DNA from: Babylonia areolata
Taxonomy: Eukaryota; Mollusca; Gastropoda; Neogastropoda; Buccinidae
NCBI RefSeq assembly: GCF_041734735.1
Contig: NC_134878.1
Location: 30,112,811 to 30,176,810, forward strand
Length of the DNA stretch: 64,000 nt
Direction: 5' to 3'
Shown piece by piece: positions 53,092 through 53,796 of this stretch; positions within the stretch are counted from its first letter, which is position 1, and the number at the start of each line of letters is the position of its first letter. Position numbers and translations under genes: made by a program. The notes beneath the pieces are model-generated. The model had not been told where the DNA came from, searched no databases, and saw only the letters and a program-made list of their open reading frames with translations.

Positions 53092-53796
53092 TACATGGGA
53101 GAGAGAGTGTAAACCTTTGATTGGTGACTACAGAAAGCAGAGGACATATATATGTGTTACAAGGGAGTGGGAATGTAAAGCTAGCTTAGTGACTGCAGAA
53201 AGCAGAGGACAGATATGTTATGAAGGAGAGGAAGTAAAAAAAAATTTTAAAAATAAAAGATAAAAAAGAGCAGAAGACAGATGTATGTAACATGGGAGAG
53301 GGAGTGTAAAGCTTTGCTAGGTGACCACACAAAGTGGAAGACATAGGGAAGAGGGAGTGTAAAGCTTTGCTAGATGACCACAGAAAGCGGAAGACATAGG
53401 GAAGAGGGAGTGTAAAGCTTTGCTAGATGACCACAGAAAGCGGAAGACATAGGGAAGAGGGAGTGTAAAGCTTTGCTTGGTGACCACAGAAAGCAGAGGA
53501 CAGCAGCCCCTCGGCAGACGACTCCCAGGGCAACCCCAACAGCATGCTGGATGGGAATGGAGACAGTGGCTACGAGGCAGAGTCTCGCCCAGGACATCAC
53601 CGAAGATGACATCACCCCGACCCGCGACATGGATGATTTTGATGAGGAGGAGGAGGACGACGATGATGACGACACAGCGGAGGCCGCCAAGCCTTACGGG
53701 TTCAGCATGTCTACCAGCGACATGGAGGATTCCCCAATCCTGTCCTCCCCAAGCCGACAGAGGCTGCTGCGATCTGACACCACCACCCCCACCTAG
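570..53796 (+). CDS. CASPR/axotactin-like neurexin-family adhesion receptor (27 exons, 5' end outside window)
   Basis: This is a type I membrane receptor of the neurexin superfamily. Family members act at neuron-glia and septate-type junctions and at axons. Exons 1-26 join in one frame with matching phases at every junction, giving 1412 codons. Domain order is LamG (exons 1-4), EGF (4), fibrinogen-like (5-8), LamG (9-11), EGF (12), LamG (13-14), EGF (15), LamG (16-20), Thr/Pro stalk (20-21), transmembrane helix (22) and a cytoplasmic tail of about 245-305 residues (22-27). Vertebrate CASPR has LamG-LamG-EGF-fibrinogen-LamG-EGF-LamG and a short tail ending in a PDZ ligand. Here there is an extra LamG-EGF unit and no such ending, which favours an axotactin / NLR-1 orthologue. 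That assignment is inferred from memory of the families. The family call is firm; the subfamily is not. The signal peptide, any discoidin domain and the first LamG would lie upstream of the window. Confidence 0.9.
1075..1765. repeat. Local duplication interrupted by a SINE
   Basis: A segment starting caaaatacc..gatacaaaggta and ending in actcacctgat occurs at about 1084-1143 and again at about 1701-1760. The following ttttggatatttt is also shared, at 1549 and 1760. The family A SINE sits in the first copy with an 11-bp target duplication (1133-1143 and 1539-1549), so duplication of this stretch and SINE insertion were separate events. Confidence 0.85.
1144..1538 (+). mobile_element. SINE family A, full length, (GAA)n tail
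   Basis: The tRNA-like head has box A near tagccgaatggttatagcg and box B gagttcgaatctc. The body contains acgttaaagatcctgtaatc and the tail ends in (GAA)n. The flanking target-site duplication actcacctgat is perfect. Confidence 0.93.
1855..2265 (-). mobile_element. SINE family C, near full length
   Basis: On the minus strand: a tRNA-like head (box B region near 2195-2205), then the B/C shared core with cattcggatgaga, then a tail ending in repeats of ctgaaactgaaact at the low-coordinate end. Confidence 0.9.
2335..2965 (-). mobile_element. Non-LTR retrotransposon (LINE) fragment, C-terminal RT region
   Basis: The minus-strand translation reads [38 protein letters not shown], then KDIKKLE, and later [12 protein letters not shown]. 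These are the conserved C-terminal segments of CR1/Jockey-type reverse transcriptases. It is 5'-truncated and has in-frame stops, for example after LETIQR. It is a dead copy. Confidence 0.88.
3384..4225. mobile_element. TTAA MITE (family M2) inserted in M1
   Basis: Begins TTAACTCTTTCACCACCAT and ends catgaaggagTTAA, imperfect inverted repeats with a TTAA on each side. The start resembles the intact M2 copy at 49234-49478. It is itself interrupted at 3451-4012. Confidence 0.7.
3451..4012. mobile_element. Third-level insertion with 12-bp terminal inverted repeats
   Basis: Starts gactcacttgtg and ends cacaagtgagtc, perfect 12-bp inverted repeats around 562 bp of AT-rich non-coding DNA. A second, partly homologous copy ends at 22803 in reverse orientation. 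It is non-autonomous; I do not recognise the superfamily. Confidence 0.75.
4490..4890 (-). mobile_element. SINE family B, degraded
   Basis: The minus-strand tail (attgtattgtatt side, caacaggtttctctgtgtg) lies at 4490-4545. The shared core tgccagggacaaccctt is at about 4660-4680 and a decayed tRNA-like head is near 4850-4885. Confidence 0.85.
5110..5740. repeat. ATT/ATC trinucleotide microsatellite block
   Basis: About 600 bp of interrupted (ATT)n, (ATC)n and (TTG)n. Apparent long Met/Ile reading frames here are artefacts of the repeat. It precedes exon 2. Confidence 0.97.
5843..5979 (+). CDS. Exon 2: LamG core
   Basis: Acceptor gacggtgcag, donor gtaaag; starts in phase 0 and ends after two bases of a codon. 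It encodes the hallmark LamG segment [13 protein letters not shown], equivalent to the DGQWH motif of neurexins. The upstream intron ends in a GT/GA-rich run rather than a clear pyrimidine tract. Confidence 0.92.
6405..6787 (+). mobile_element. SINE family A, full length, (GAA)n tail
   Basis: The head begins gacgggtgcaatagccgag. The target-site duplication gtatcaggcatg is at 6393-6404 and 6788-6799. Closely similar to the copies at 1144 and 63403, so relatively young. Confidence 0.94.
7243..7362 (+). mobile_element. SINE family C, 3' fragment
   Basis: Contains ggtcaggcatctgcttggca, then atatggatttgtccgaacgc, and ends ctactgaaactg. The tRNA-like head is absent. Confidence 0.85.
7505..7778 (-). 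mobile_element. SINE family B, 5'-truncated
   Basis: The tail (caacagatttctctgtgtg) is at the low-coordinate end and the shared core ends at gtctcatccgaatgact. The tRNA-like head is missing, and an AGT/AGC microsatellite (7780-7955) follows. Confidence 0.88.
8012..8121 (+). CDS. Exon 3: LamG strands
   Basis: Acceptor tgattgcag, donor gtgagt. Completes a split Ser codon, then reads [16 protein letters not shown] and ends GFGLRGYK, the strand order expected before the LamG terminal Cys loop. Phase fits both neighbours. Confidence 0.92.
8196..8391 (-). mobile_element. piggyBac-like element, terminal fragment
   Basis: Homologous in reverse to the left end of the element at 29199-29845. It ends in agagtgagTTAA at 8380-8391. 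Shares ccatgaggaaaacgtggac with that element. Only one end is present. Confidence 0.8.
8392..8480 (+). mobile_element. Family E SINE-like fragment
   Basis: Contains gggaaaggcact, then cctcgctcc and gtgaataggtacc, matching the middle of the element at 55088-55340. Short and diverged. Confidence 0.55.
8483..8878 (-). mobile_element. SINE family C, near full length
   Basis: The minus-strand copy runs from the tail caagtttcagtttctcaagg at the low end to a head containing box B gggattcgaaccc (sense orientation reversed) and ending tctgccaacttcct. Confidence 0.9.
9098..9334 (+). CDS. Exon 4: LamG C-terminus plus EGF-like domain 1
   Basis: Acceptor tttttttgcag, donor gtgagt. [16 protein letters not shown] is the typical LamG end with its first terminal Cys. 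It is followed by an EGF-like module whose Cys order can be read in [29 protein letters not shown] and GKACHF. The donor runs straight into a GT microsatellite. Confidence 0.95.
9430..9846. repeat. Pentamer array (ACAGT/ACAGC)n
   Basis: About 400 bp of interspersed acagt, acagc and acact pentamers in intron 4. Open in several frames only because the units lack stops. Confidence 0.97.
9927..10400 (+). repeat. Duplicated 3' end of intron 4 with degraded exon 5 start
   Basis: Segments beginning tgtgcataacatcacaaaac occur at 9927 and 10149 (222-bp offset), each followed by agcagccatc and tccgagcgttga. The first copy ends in attgcag followed by aaacactaccccctgg and gtactaccaggc, a mutated copy of the exon 5 start. 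Confidence 0.85.
10403..10637 (+). CDS. Exon 5: start of fibrinogen-like domain
   Basis: Acceptor caacttgcag, donor gtgtgt. It encodes [16 protein letters not shown] and [15 protein letters not shown], the diagnostic start of the CASPR/fibrinogen C-terminal-like domain, followed by YVRCSM. A degraded copy of the first ~35 bp of this exon, with its own acceptor, lies at about 10066-10110. Confidence 0.95.
10700..11760. repeat. Intron 5 minisatellite, ~7 degenerate units
   Basis: Units of roughly 120-200 bp share cagaatttgggacattttg, then ctacattttaatgat, and gtgacaggtcatttctt, separated by variable T/GT-rich runs. Occupies most of the intron after exon 5. Confidence 0.9.
11926..12290. repeat. 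GT microsatellite before exon 6
   Basis: Interrupted (GT)n with a recurring tgtttgcatatgtgtgt motif, ending about 10 bp before the exon 6 acceptor. No coding content. Confidence 0.97.
12300..12392 (+). CDS. Exon 6: fibrinogen-like domain, middle
   Basis: Acceptor gcatcacag, donor gtgagt. Reads [20 protein letters not shown] then [12 protein letters not shown], matching the CASPR region with two Cys (CEQ..YxC). The acceptor follows about 360 bp of (TG)-rich repeat with no conventional polypyrimidine tract. Confidence 0.9.
13010..13180. repeat. GT microsatellite before exon 7
   Basis: (GT)n with gtctgtgagtgt units, ending at the exon 7 acceptor. Another GT block lies after the exon 7 donor at 13360-13500, followed by a C/CA-rich tract at 13670-13800. 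Confidence 0.95.
13185..13312 (+). CDS. Exon 7: fibrinogen-like domain, Cys-rich part
   Basis: Acceptor gtgtcaacag preceded by (GT)n, donor gtgagt. Encodes [12 protein letters not shown] and then [11 protein letters not shown] and CNCD, matching the CASPR motif that ends CNCD. Phases fit. Confidence 0.93.
13849..13989 (+). CDS. Exon 8: end of fibrinogen-like domain
   Basis: Acceptor ctccccag, donor gtcagt. Reads [20 protein letters not shown], then the linker GPFTCWGS. The DxGxxSxKDxLPI pattern matches the CASPR fibrinogen-like C-terminus. The upstream intron end is CA/C-rich. Confidence 0.92.
14178..14584 (+). mobile_element. SINE family A, old copy
   Basis: Diverged head (ggttaaaggtttggacttt), body with acacgttaaagatcccataa, and a degraded GAA tail (gaagacgacgacc). 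The likely target duplication gacttgatt is at 14169-14177 and 14585-14593. Confidence 0.85.
15020..15435. repeat. A-rich minisatellite, ~7 units
   Basis: Repeats of about 50-65 bp share cttacaatacaaccaaat followed by A-runs. Lies just before the GT run and acceptor of exon 9. Confidence 0.85.
15569..15751 (+). CDS. Exon 9: LamG (second in window), N-terminal half
   Basis: Acceptor tgttgcag after (TG)n, donor gtcagt. Encodes [30 protein letters not shown] and [16 protein letters not shown]. The last 43 bp of the exon plus the donor are repeated four more times in the following intron. Confidence 0.9.
15709..16290 (+). repeat. Five-unit array made from exon 9 3' end, its donor and intron start
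   Basis: Units start at 15709 (real exon), 15818, 15941, 16065 and 16188. Each carries gacatgctctttggcaacat, ends ctctg|gtcagtctgt and then has a GAT-rich spacer. Periods are 109-124 bp and identity is very high. Every unit therefore carries an intact-looking 5' splice site. Confidence 0.96.
16290..16650. repeat. Pentamer array (GATAC/GATAT)n
   Basis: About 350 bp of gatac, gatat and aatac pentamers directly after the exon 9 array. Similar in style to the 9430-9846 array. Confidence 0.96.
17034..17272 (+). mobile_element. SINE family C, 5'-truncated
   Basis: Starts within the shared core (gaaaaagaacccatggcaat) and ends in three ctgaaa repeats at 17272, about 52 bp before exon 10. Confidence 0.9.
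17325..17553 (+). CDS. Exon 10: LamG (second in window), C-terminal half
   Basis: Acceptor catgcacacag, donor gtgagt. Contains [13 protein letters not shown], the LamG core [13 protein letters not shown] and [14 protein letters not shown] family C SINE ends about 50 bp upstream of the acceptor. The 3' end of the exon with its donor is copied four times downstream. Confidence 0.93.
17509..18025 (+). repeat. Array of exon 10 3' ends with donors and GT spacers
   Basis: The exon 10 end (atggattcctctacctggga, then ctgccgaaaga|gtgagt) recurs at about 17634-17708, 17739-17816, 17871-17947 and 17983-18025, each followed by (GT)n. One copy (17739-17816) keeps a perfect gaaaga|gtgagt donor; two others read gagagggagttt. 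Confidence 0.95.
18464..18682. repeat. AC microsatellite before exon 11
   Basis: Interrupted (AC)n with gcgcgc patches. Ends about 47 bp before the exon 11 acceptor. Confidence 0.97.
18730..18834 (+). CDS. Exon 11: LamG end
   Basis: Acceptor atacgatacag, donor gtcagt. Encodes [20 protein letters not shown] then [13 protein letters not shown], with the terminal LamG Cys in SGCIR. The intron just upstream is an AC-rich array of about 220 bp. Confidence 0.9.
18822..19085 (+). repeat. Three degenerate copies of the exon 11 donor region
   Basis: The real boundary gggag|gtcagtgttctgcag is followed by similar segments at about 18935 (tggaaggtcagtgttgcg) and 19011 (ggtgaggttagtattgtgca), each with a following agattattttt-like stretch. 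Confidence 0.7.
19255..19440 (+). mobile_element. Family D SINE-like element
   Basis: Shares tttggggacc, ccaaccgtcctaaa and gacactctccactgtaatca with a second copy at about 41570-41770. Both end gacatgactgac. Confidence 0.75.
19438..19985 (+). mobile_element. SINE family A, second tail type
   Basis: Standard A head, with an A-run inserted near 19507-19524, and A body. The 3' end switches to the alternative tail with ctgaaatctgattgaatgac, then aggcagcctgttgtgcaaat and agagcttggtctctgacc. Confidence 0.88.
20029..20367 (+). mobile_element. SINE family B
   Basis: Head remnant (gaaagcgagagaatcttggc), core with ggtggtctggacgctagtca, and tail with tttcacatagagaaatctg. Ends about 25 bp from the exon 12 acceptor. 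Confidence 0.9.
20393..20535 (+). CDS. Exon 12: EGF-like domain 2
   Basis: Acceptor atggtgttccag, donor gtacgt. Cys pattern: [17 protein letters not shown], then YSCVCQDPW and HNCEH, a canonical EGF. A family B SINE ends about 25 bp before the acceptor. The last 37 bp of the exon recur six times in the next intron, each with an acceptor-like and a donor-like edge. Confidence 0.95.
20499..21500 (+). repeat. Array of six intronic copies of the exon 12 3' segment
   Basis: The segment gacccctgggcacaccaggg...gaacaca starts at 20499 (real), 20603, 20717, 20823, 20921 (shortened), 21020 and 21462. Intronic copies are preceded by ctgtctgtcag or gtctgccag and most are followed by gtacgtctgt or gtatgtctgt, so each looks like a ~37-nt cassette with both splice sites. 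Spacers are TGTC-rich. Confidence 0.97.
21942..22193 (+). CDS. Exon 13: LamG (third in window), N-terminal half
   Basis: Acceptor ttttccccaacag with a good TCTC-rich pyrimidine tract, donor gtaggg. Encodes [35 protein letters not shown] and [11 protein letters not shown] (GCT)n run begins about 6 bp after the splice donor. Confidence 0.95.
22199..22230. repeat. (GCT)n next to exon 13 donor
   Basis: About nine GCT units begin roughly 6 bp after the splice donor gtaggg. Likely length-polymorphic. Confidence 0.95.
22300..22803 (-). mobile_element. Relative of the 3451-4012 element, mosaic
   Basis: From about 22632 to 22803 it is the reverse complement of the left part of 3451-4012, ending in cacaagtgagtc. 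The rest (22300-22630) is unrelated to that copy and starts after an AGT run. Confidence 0.75.
22855..23190 (+). CDS. Exon 14: LamG (third in window), C-terminal half
   Basis: Acceptor ttgttgtccag, donor gtacgg. Encodes [19 protein letters not shown], the LamG core, then [12 protein letters not shown] and [11 protein letters not shown]. It is the longest exon here (336 bp) and GC-rich compared with its introns. Confidence 0.96.
23554..24183 (+). repeat. Duplicated exon 15 acceptor region
   Basis: About 77 bp starting atcatgagaatcataacaaa and ending in a cag|aggtga acceptor occur at 23554-23634 and 24107-24183. The second is the functional exon 15 acceptor. Between them lie GT and ATT runs and a SINE fragment. 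Confidence 0.9.
23993..24105 (+). mobile_element. SINE family C, 3' fragment
   Basis: Contains gctggtcaggcatctgcttg and tatggatttgtccgaatgc, and ends near cttgagctattga. About 70 bp upstream of exon 15. Confidence 0.85.
24176..24313 (+). CDS. Exon 15: EGF-like domain 3
   Basis: Acceptor catctacag, donor gtgaga. Six EGF Cys: [17 protein letters not shown], then FTCDCSE and INCEK. About 75 bp around the acceptor are duplicated at 23554-23634. A 54-bp minisatellite starts soon after the donor. Confidence 0.95.
24350..25245. repeat. 54-bp minisatellite, ~16-17 units
   Basis: Units contain gggctgtcacctcactgaga and gcttacaggtcaggatgtca and are highly homogeneous. Because 54 is divisible by 3 it gives a 331-residue open frame of 18-residue repeats, which I read as an intronic artefact. 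Confidence 0.97.
25244..25392 (+). mobile_element. SINE family C, 3' part
   Basis: Begins ctctgataggtgcacaaata at the edge of the 54-bp array and ends gagaaactgaaactg. Confidence 0.88.
25610..26390. other. Intron 15 interior, mostly unique
   Basis: AT-rich sequence with short GT runs (25925-25950, 26030-26100) and a (GATT)n run at 26353-26390. I see no exon or element here. Confidence 0.6.
26391..26805 (+). mobile_element. SINE family B, full length
   Basis: Head gtggagtgatggcctggagg with box B ggttcgaatcac; core ggtggtctggacgctagtca; tail atttcacacaacaaaatctg followed by aaatacaaatac. Ends about 50 bp upstream of exon 16. Confidence 0.94.
26854..27031 (+). CDS. Exon 16: LamG (fourth in window), first part
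   Basis: Acceptor gctgattccag, donor gtcagt. Encodes [26 protein letters not shown] and [13 protein letters not shown] family B SINE ends about 50 bp upstream. The donor leads directly into a GAT-type microsatellite. Confidence 0.92.
27037..27320. repeat. GAT/AAT microsatellite after exon 16
   Basis: (GAT)n, (AAT)n and (GAA)n mixture beginning within 10 bp of the donor. A CA/CATG-rich block at 27398-27620 follows. Confidence 0.96.
27690..27835 (+). mobile_element. SINE family B 3' fragment plus ACAAT pentamers
   Basis: Contains actggggagagcatccgga and cacacaaagaaatctgttg, then tails into (acaat/acagt)n pentamers to about 27835. Confidence 0.75.
27997..28444 (+). mobile_element. SINE family A, second tail type, internal deletion
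   Basis: Head gacgggcgcaatagctgaat. The body lacks part of the region around the cccaggtcaac motif. Tail with aggcagcctgttgtgcaaat ends tccatatcaatcaatcaa. Confidence 0.88.
28523..28599 (+). CDS. Exon 17: LamG strand exon
   Basis: Acceptor gtttttgcag, donor gtaagt. A short 77-bp exon reading [18 protein letters not shown] then TNQGVGI. Phase and LamG strand pattern ([12 protein letters not shown]) fit both neighbours. Confidence 0.9.
28833..28957 (+). mobile_element. SINE family A 3' fragment
   Basis: Starts aaaatggagtatggctgcct and ends gaagaagaagacga. 5'-truncated. Confidence 0.88.
29199..29845 (+). mobile_element. piggyBac-like non-autonomous transposon
   Basis: Terminal inverted repeats ctcactccggacg and cgtccggagtgag, with TTAA at the right end and ttat at the left. 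Inside is a short open stretch with [20 protein letters not shown] and [12 protein letters not shown], like the acidic N-terminus of a transposase, ending ATSK. Most of a transposase is missing. Related copies are at 8196-8391 and 44941-45552. Confidence 0.85.
29903..29988 (+). CDS. Exon 18: LamG strand exon
   Basis: Acceptor ttgtcattgcag, donor gtaagt. Reads [20 protein letters not shown] then EGTNMYLT, where GEQHELV matches the LamG DGxWHxV position. A piggyBac-like element ends about 57 bp upstream. Confidence 0.9.
29989..31796. other. Intron 18, first part, no element recognised
   Basis: AT-rich, T-run-rich sequence. I find no exon with supporting frame continuity, since exons 18 and 19 already join in phase 0. 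No known repeat seen. Confidence 0.6.
31797..32012. mobile_element. TTAA MITE, family M1, intact copy
   Basis: TTAACCCATTCAACACTAGG at the left and taaatgagTTAA at the right, 216 bp. Serves as the uninterrupted reference for 3141-4276. Confidence 0.85.
32083..32225 (+). mobile_element. SINE family B 3' fragment
   Basis: Begins near aaacaaatagaattgcaggc, contains cctgcggagagcagcccgaa and ends in aatacaaatacaagtac. Confidence 0.85.
32800..33020 (-). mobile_element. SINE family C, head and core
   Basis: The minus-strand copy contains ctgaatgactagacgctcag and gtcttaaccactctgccatc. The tail side is replaced by A-rich sequence at 32720-32800. It lies back to back with the family B copy at 33030. 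Confidence 0.85.
33030..33430 (+). mobile_element. SINE family B, full length
   Basis: Head agtggagtgatggcctagag with box B ggttcgaatcac, core, A-run (33308-33329) and tail ending aaatacaaatacaaata. Confidence 0.95.
33500..34235. repeat. 57-bp minisatellite, ~13 units
   Basis: Units contain gctgccagacttgtcatgtt and gtctgtcgtcttgtgtggcc, with two subtypes (cccaaccatgctg, ccctctcttgctg) and a few 9-bp-shorter units. Open in several frames on both strands because 57 is a multiple of 3; not a gene. Confidence 0.97.
34229..34635 (+). mobile_element. SINE family C, full length
   Basis: Head gaggaaggtggctgaaagga, core with gtcgagtcattcggaggaga, tail with ggtcaggcatctgcctagcg, ending ttgagaaacagga. 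It starts exactly where the 57-bp array ends. Confidence 0.93.
34640..36750. other. Intron 18 interior, mostly unique with microsatellites
   Basis: Contains a short tandem of about 65 bp (34863-35010, gaagataaa/gttaagattttt units), GT runs at 35083-35230 and 35575-35700, an ATT run at 36205-36420 and (AT)25 at 36577-36626. No exon recognised. Confidence 0.65.
36755..37636 (+). mobile_element. SINE family A (second tail), with a 344-bp internal tandem duplication
   Basis: An A copy starts gatgggtgcaatagctgagt. The block beginning caggtcaacatacacgcaga occurs at 36857 and again at 37201 with few differences, so one SINE was partly duplicated recently. The second tail ends in atcaaatgaaatcaaatg at about 37637, immediately before the exon 19 acceptor. 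Confidence 0.93.
37646..37784 (+). CDS. Exon 19: LamG strands and first terminal Cys
   Basis: Acceptor atgttttcag, donor gtacgc. Encodes [26 protein letters not shown] and NFTGCIS. It follows a 7.6-kb intron. The tail of a family A SINE ends about 9 bp before the acceptor AG, so the whole 3' splice context is SINE-derived. Confidence 0.92.
37836..38262 (-). mobile_element. SINE family B (minus) joined to a C tail fragment (plus)
   Basis: 37836-37906 is a family C tail in + orientation (gctgctggtcaggcatctgc). At atggatttt it switches to a full-length family B on the minus strand, ending in the head sequence aggccatcactccac near 38258. Confidence 0.9.
38398..38672 (+). mobile_element. C tail fragment followed by B 3' fragment
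   Basis: 38398-38470 contains tatatggatttgtcaaaacg and ends gaaactgaagc. 38530-38672 contains tccctggggagagcaaccca and gagaaatttgttgtgacaaa. Confidence 0.82.
38777..39776 (+). mobile_element. SINE family C split by a pogo-like transposon
   Basis: The C head and core (38777-39063) stop after ctctgataggcacacaaata. The C tail resumes at about 39638 with atgcatgcactcaaggcctg and ends gagaaactgaaacta. The 574 bp between are a separate DNA element. Confidence 0.88.
39064..39637 (+). mobile_element. pogo/Tigger-like non-autonomous DNA transposon
   Basis: Left end taccgtaaagtttggtctct followed by the aagccgcg motif seen in pogo-type elements. A start codon at 39351 gives [20 protein letters not shown], the usual N-terminal DNA-binding start of pogo-like transposases. 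The central DDE region is absent, and the C-terminal-like acidic end ([16 protein letters not shown]) follows after a gap. Flanked by TA-rich sequence. Confidence 0.75.
39800..39880 (+). mobile_element. SINE family C tail fragment
   Basis: Contains ggcatctgcctcacagatgc and tatggatttgtctaaacgca, then a (TG)n run leads directly into exon 20. Confidence 0.85.
39932..40116 (+). CDS. Exon 20: LamG end and start of stalk
   Basis: Acceptor is (TG)n then tgcag; donor gtaagg. Reads [32 protein letters not shown] (second terminal Cys), then the linker [20 protein letters not shown]. The split Asn codon joins exon 19 exactly. Confidence 0.92.
40136..40440. repeat. GT microsatellite after exon 20
   Basis: Interrupted (GT)n with a G-rich patch, starting about 20 bp after the donor. 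Confidence 0.95.
40870..41395 (-). mobile_element. SINE family B (minus, degraded) followed by an A second-tail fragment (plus)
   Basis: 40870-41130 matches B in reverse (gtggatttttctacagagtg; ccaccactcaaggtctagaa). 41205-41395 matches the second A tail (gactgaatgacacaggaaat; agagcttggtctctgacc). A TTG pentamer-like run precedes it at 40770-40870. Confidence 0.8.
41570..41768 (+). mobile_element. Family D SINE-like element
   Basis: Second copy of the 19255-19440 sequence. Contains ggcctttggggaccatcccc and gacactctccactgtaatca and ends gacatgactgac. Confidence 0.75.
41885..42406 (+). repeat. Duplicated exon 21 acceptor region
   Basis: actgcagcaaac followed by gtgtgtgtggctgacgacag|gtgct occurs at about 41932-41980 and at 42355-42400. 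The second is the functional acceptor. The duplicate includes the first 12 exonic bases with one change. gaggacatagaaatgaaaaa also recurs, so the unit is about 90 bp and a SINE later separated the copies. Confidence 0.9.
42025..42336 (-). mobile_element. SINE family A, minus strand
   Basis: The (TTC)n end is at the low coordinate and the head ends ggctattgcgcccgtc. Target duplication cagaccaatcaatc (42011-42024) and cagaccagtcaatc (42337-42350). Ends 57 bp before exon 21. Confidence 0.94.
42394..42556 (+). CDS. Exon 21: Thr/Pro-rich juxtamembrane stalk
   Basis: Acceptor ctgacgacag, donor gtgagt. Encodes [14 protein letters not shown], then [13 protein letters not shown] and PSDYIV. The low-complexity Thr/Pro run suggests an O-glycosylated stalk (inference). 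The acceptor plus the first bases of the exon are duplicated at about 41935-41980. Confidence 0.87.
42920..43466 (+). repeat. Array of five decoy copies of the exon 22 acceptor and exon start
   Basis: Each unit has a T-rich tract, tttcag|tcattgtggtgtcgat or a close variant, then cacttaatcacacacaca. Decoy AGs end at 43010, 43091, 43186, 43283 and 43377; the real one ends at 43466. Period is 81-97 bp. Confidence 0.96.
43467..43718 (+). CDS. Exon 22: transmembrane helix and start of cytoplasmic tail
   Basis: Acceptor cccatttcag, donor gtaagt. The hydrophobic segment [18 protein letters not shown] is followed by [14 protein letters not shown], a clear stop-transfer, so the tail is cytoplasmic. 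Then [15 protein letters not shown] and [12 protein letters not shown]. Failure to splice at the donor gives a stop 11 bases later (tga at 43727-43729). Five decoy copies of the acceptor lie upstream and a donor-derived array lies downstream. Confidence 0.95.
43719..44345 (+). repeat. Array seeded by the exon 22 donor, ~14 units
   Basis: The real donor cgcc|gtaagtcgtgataaggtc opens an array of about 36-50-bp units with gtaagtcgtgataaggtct and ggccactcttggcctta. Many units retain gtaagt. Confidence 0.95.
44755..44864 (+). CDS. Exon 23: cytoplasmic tail with coding tandem repeat
   Basis: Acceptor ctgtgtttcag, donor gtaggt. Encodes [13 protein letters not shown], then three tandem 7-residue units of the type ASNRNSV from a near-perfect 21-bp repeat, ending GSM. 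Splice phases fit exons 22 and 24. Confidence 0.85.
44941..45552 (+). mobile_element. piggyBac-like non-autonomous transposon
   Basis: TTAA at both ends (44941-44944, 45549-45552) with ctcactccagacg and gtatggagtgag inverted repeats. Same family as 29199-29845, sharing tggaaatttttggagcaaac and gacgaggatgatga-like segments. Transposase mostly missing. Confidence 0.88.
45893..46050 (+). repeat. GT run and partial copy of the exon 24 start
   Basis: A (GT)n run at 45893-45931, then gtatgtgcagacagaacttg followed by aacatcccattttt, resembling the exon 24 start (gtgcag, cagacttcat, gaacatcccatttt). acatcccattttt is repeated again at 46021. Confidence 0.65.
46093..46216 (+). CDS. Exon 24: cytoplasmic tail
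   Basis: Acceptor tctgtgtgcag, donor gtgtgt. Reads [18 protein letters not shown], then [20 protein letters not shown], a short predicted helix rich in Glu, Leu and Arg. Part of the exon's 5' region recurs upstream at about 45985-46030. Confidence 0.87.
46716..46798 (+). CDS. Exon 25: cytoplasmic tail
   Basis: Acceptor accagttgcag, donor gtacgt. Reads [17 protein letters not shown] then [11 protein letters not shown]. Both phases fit. No recognised domain. Family knowledge offers no function for this part. Confidence 0.82.
46900..47860. repeat. ~50-bp minisatellite in intron 25, ~19 units
   Basis: Units contain gtgagtttttaaagtcgcta and aaggtgaaaaagttacgt. Begins about 100 bp after the exon 25 donor. 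Confidence 0.95.
47870..49230. other. Intron 25 interior, mostly unique
   Basis: AT-rich sequence with a C-rich patch (48210-48270) and A/T runs. No exon or element recognised. Confidence 0.6.
49234..49478. mobile_element. TTAA MITE, family M2, intact copy
   Basis: TTAACCCTTTCACCGCCAAG at the left and ggcggtgaaagggTTAA at the right: long terminal inverted repeats with TTAA on each side, 245 bp. Confidence 0.9.
50090..50350 (-). mobile_element. SINE family B, degraded
   Basis: Reverse-oriented tail (gtcacaacagatatctgct), core (ccagggacaacccttgtgtt) and part of the head side (ccacagtttaaagtctagtg). Confidence 0.8.
50587..50712 (+). CDS. Exon 26: cytoplasmic tail
   Basis: Acceptor gcctgtcttttag, donor gtttgt (weak). 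Reads [19 protein letters not shown], then [21 protein letters not shown]. Phase 0 on both sides. The repeated acidic and Ser-rich composition resembles the flanking tail exons. A TTAA MITE begins about 30 bp after the donor. Confidence 0.8.
50744..50997. mobile_element. TTAA MITE, family M1-like
   Basis: TTAACCCATTCAGCCCTCAA at the left and agggttgaatgggTTAA at the right, 254 bp, inserted about 30 bp after the exon 26 donor. Confidence 0.88.
51000..52540. other. Intron 26 interior
   Basis: AT-rich. An (AC)n run lies at 51688-51742. One isolated copy of the exon 27 acceptor motif (ttggtgaccacagaaag) lies at 52294-52310. No exon recognised. Confidence 0.6.
52547..52678 (-). mobile_element. 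SINE family A, 5'-truncated, with target duplication
   Basis: Starts (CTT)n then tgcgttcgtgggctgcaact, and stops at ccgctttcggggg. Flanked by aaagaagagaac at 52535-52546 and 52680-52691. A clean truncated insertion. Confidence 0.92.
53003..53501 (+). repeat. Array of exon 27 acceptor copies
   Basis: Units such as gagggagtgtaaagctttgc followed by gatgaccacag|aaagcggaag occur about seven times before the real acceptor. The last three are in a perfect 53-bp register (53348, 53401, 53454). Each includes the first coding bases of exon 27. Confidence 0.93.
53490..53796 (+). CDS. Exon 27: terminal coding exon, two competing frames
   Basis: With acceptor tgaccacag (AG at 53488-53489) phase 0 gives [14 protein letters not shown], then [16 protein letters not shown], and stops at 53607-53609. 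From about 53583 the next frame over has the more protein-like sequence [16 protein letters not shown], an acidic run of Glu and Asp, [16 protein letters not shown] and a stop at 53794-53796. A second acceptor 7 nt downstream (aaagcag, AG at 53495-53496) is also phase 0 and opens that second frame from its start. Either a one-base indel (assembly or real) or alternative acceptors could explain it. The upstream intron repeats this acceptor about seven times. Confidence 0.75.
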
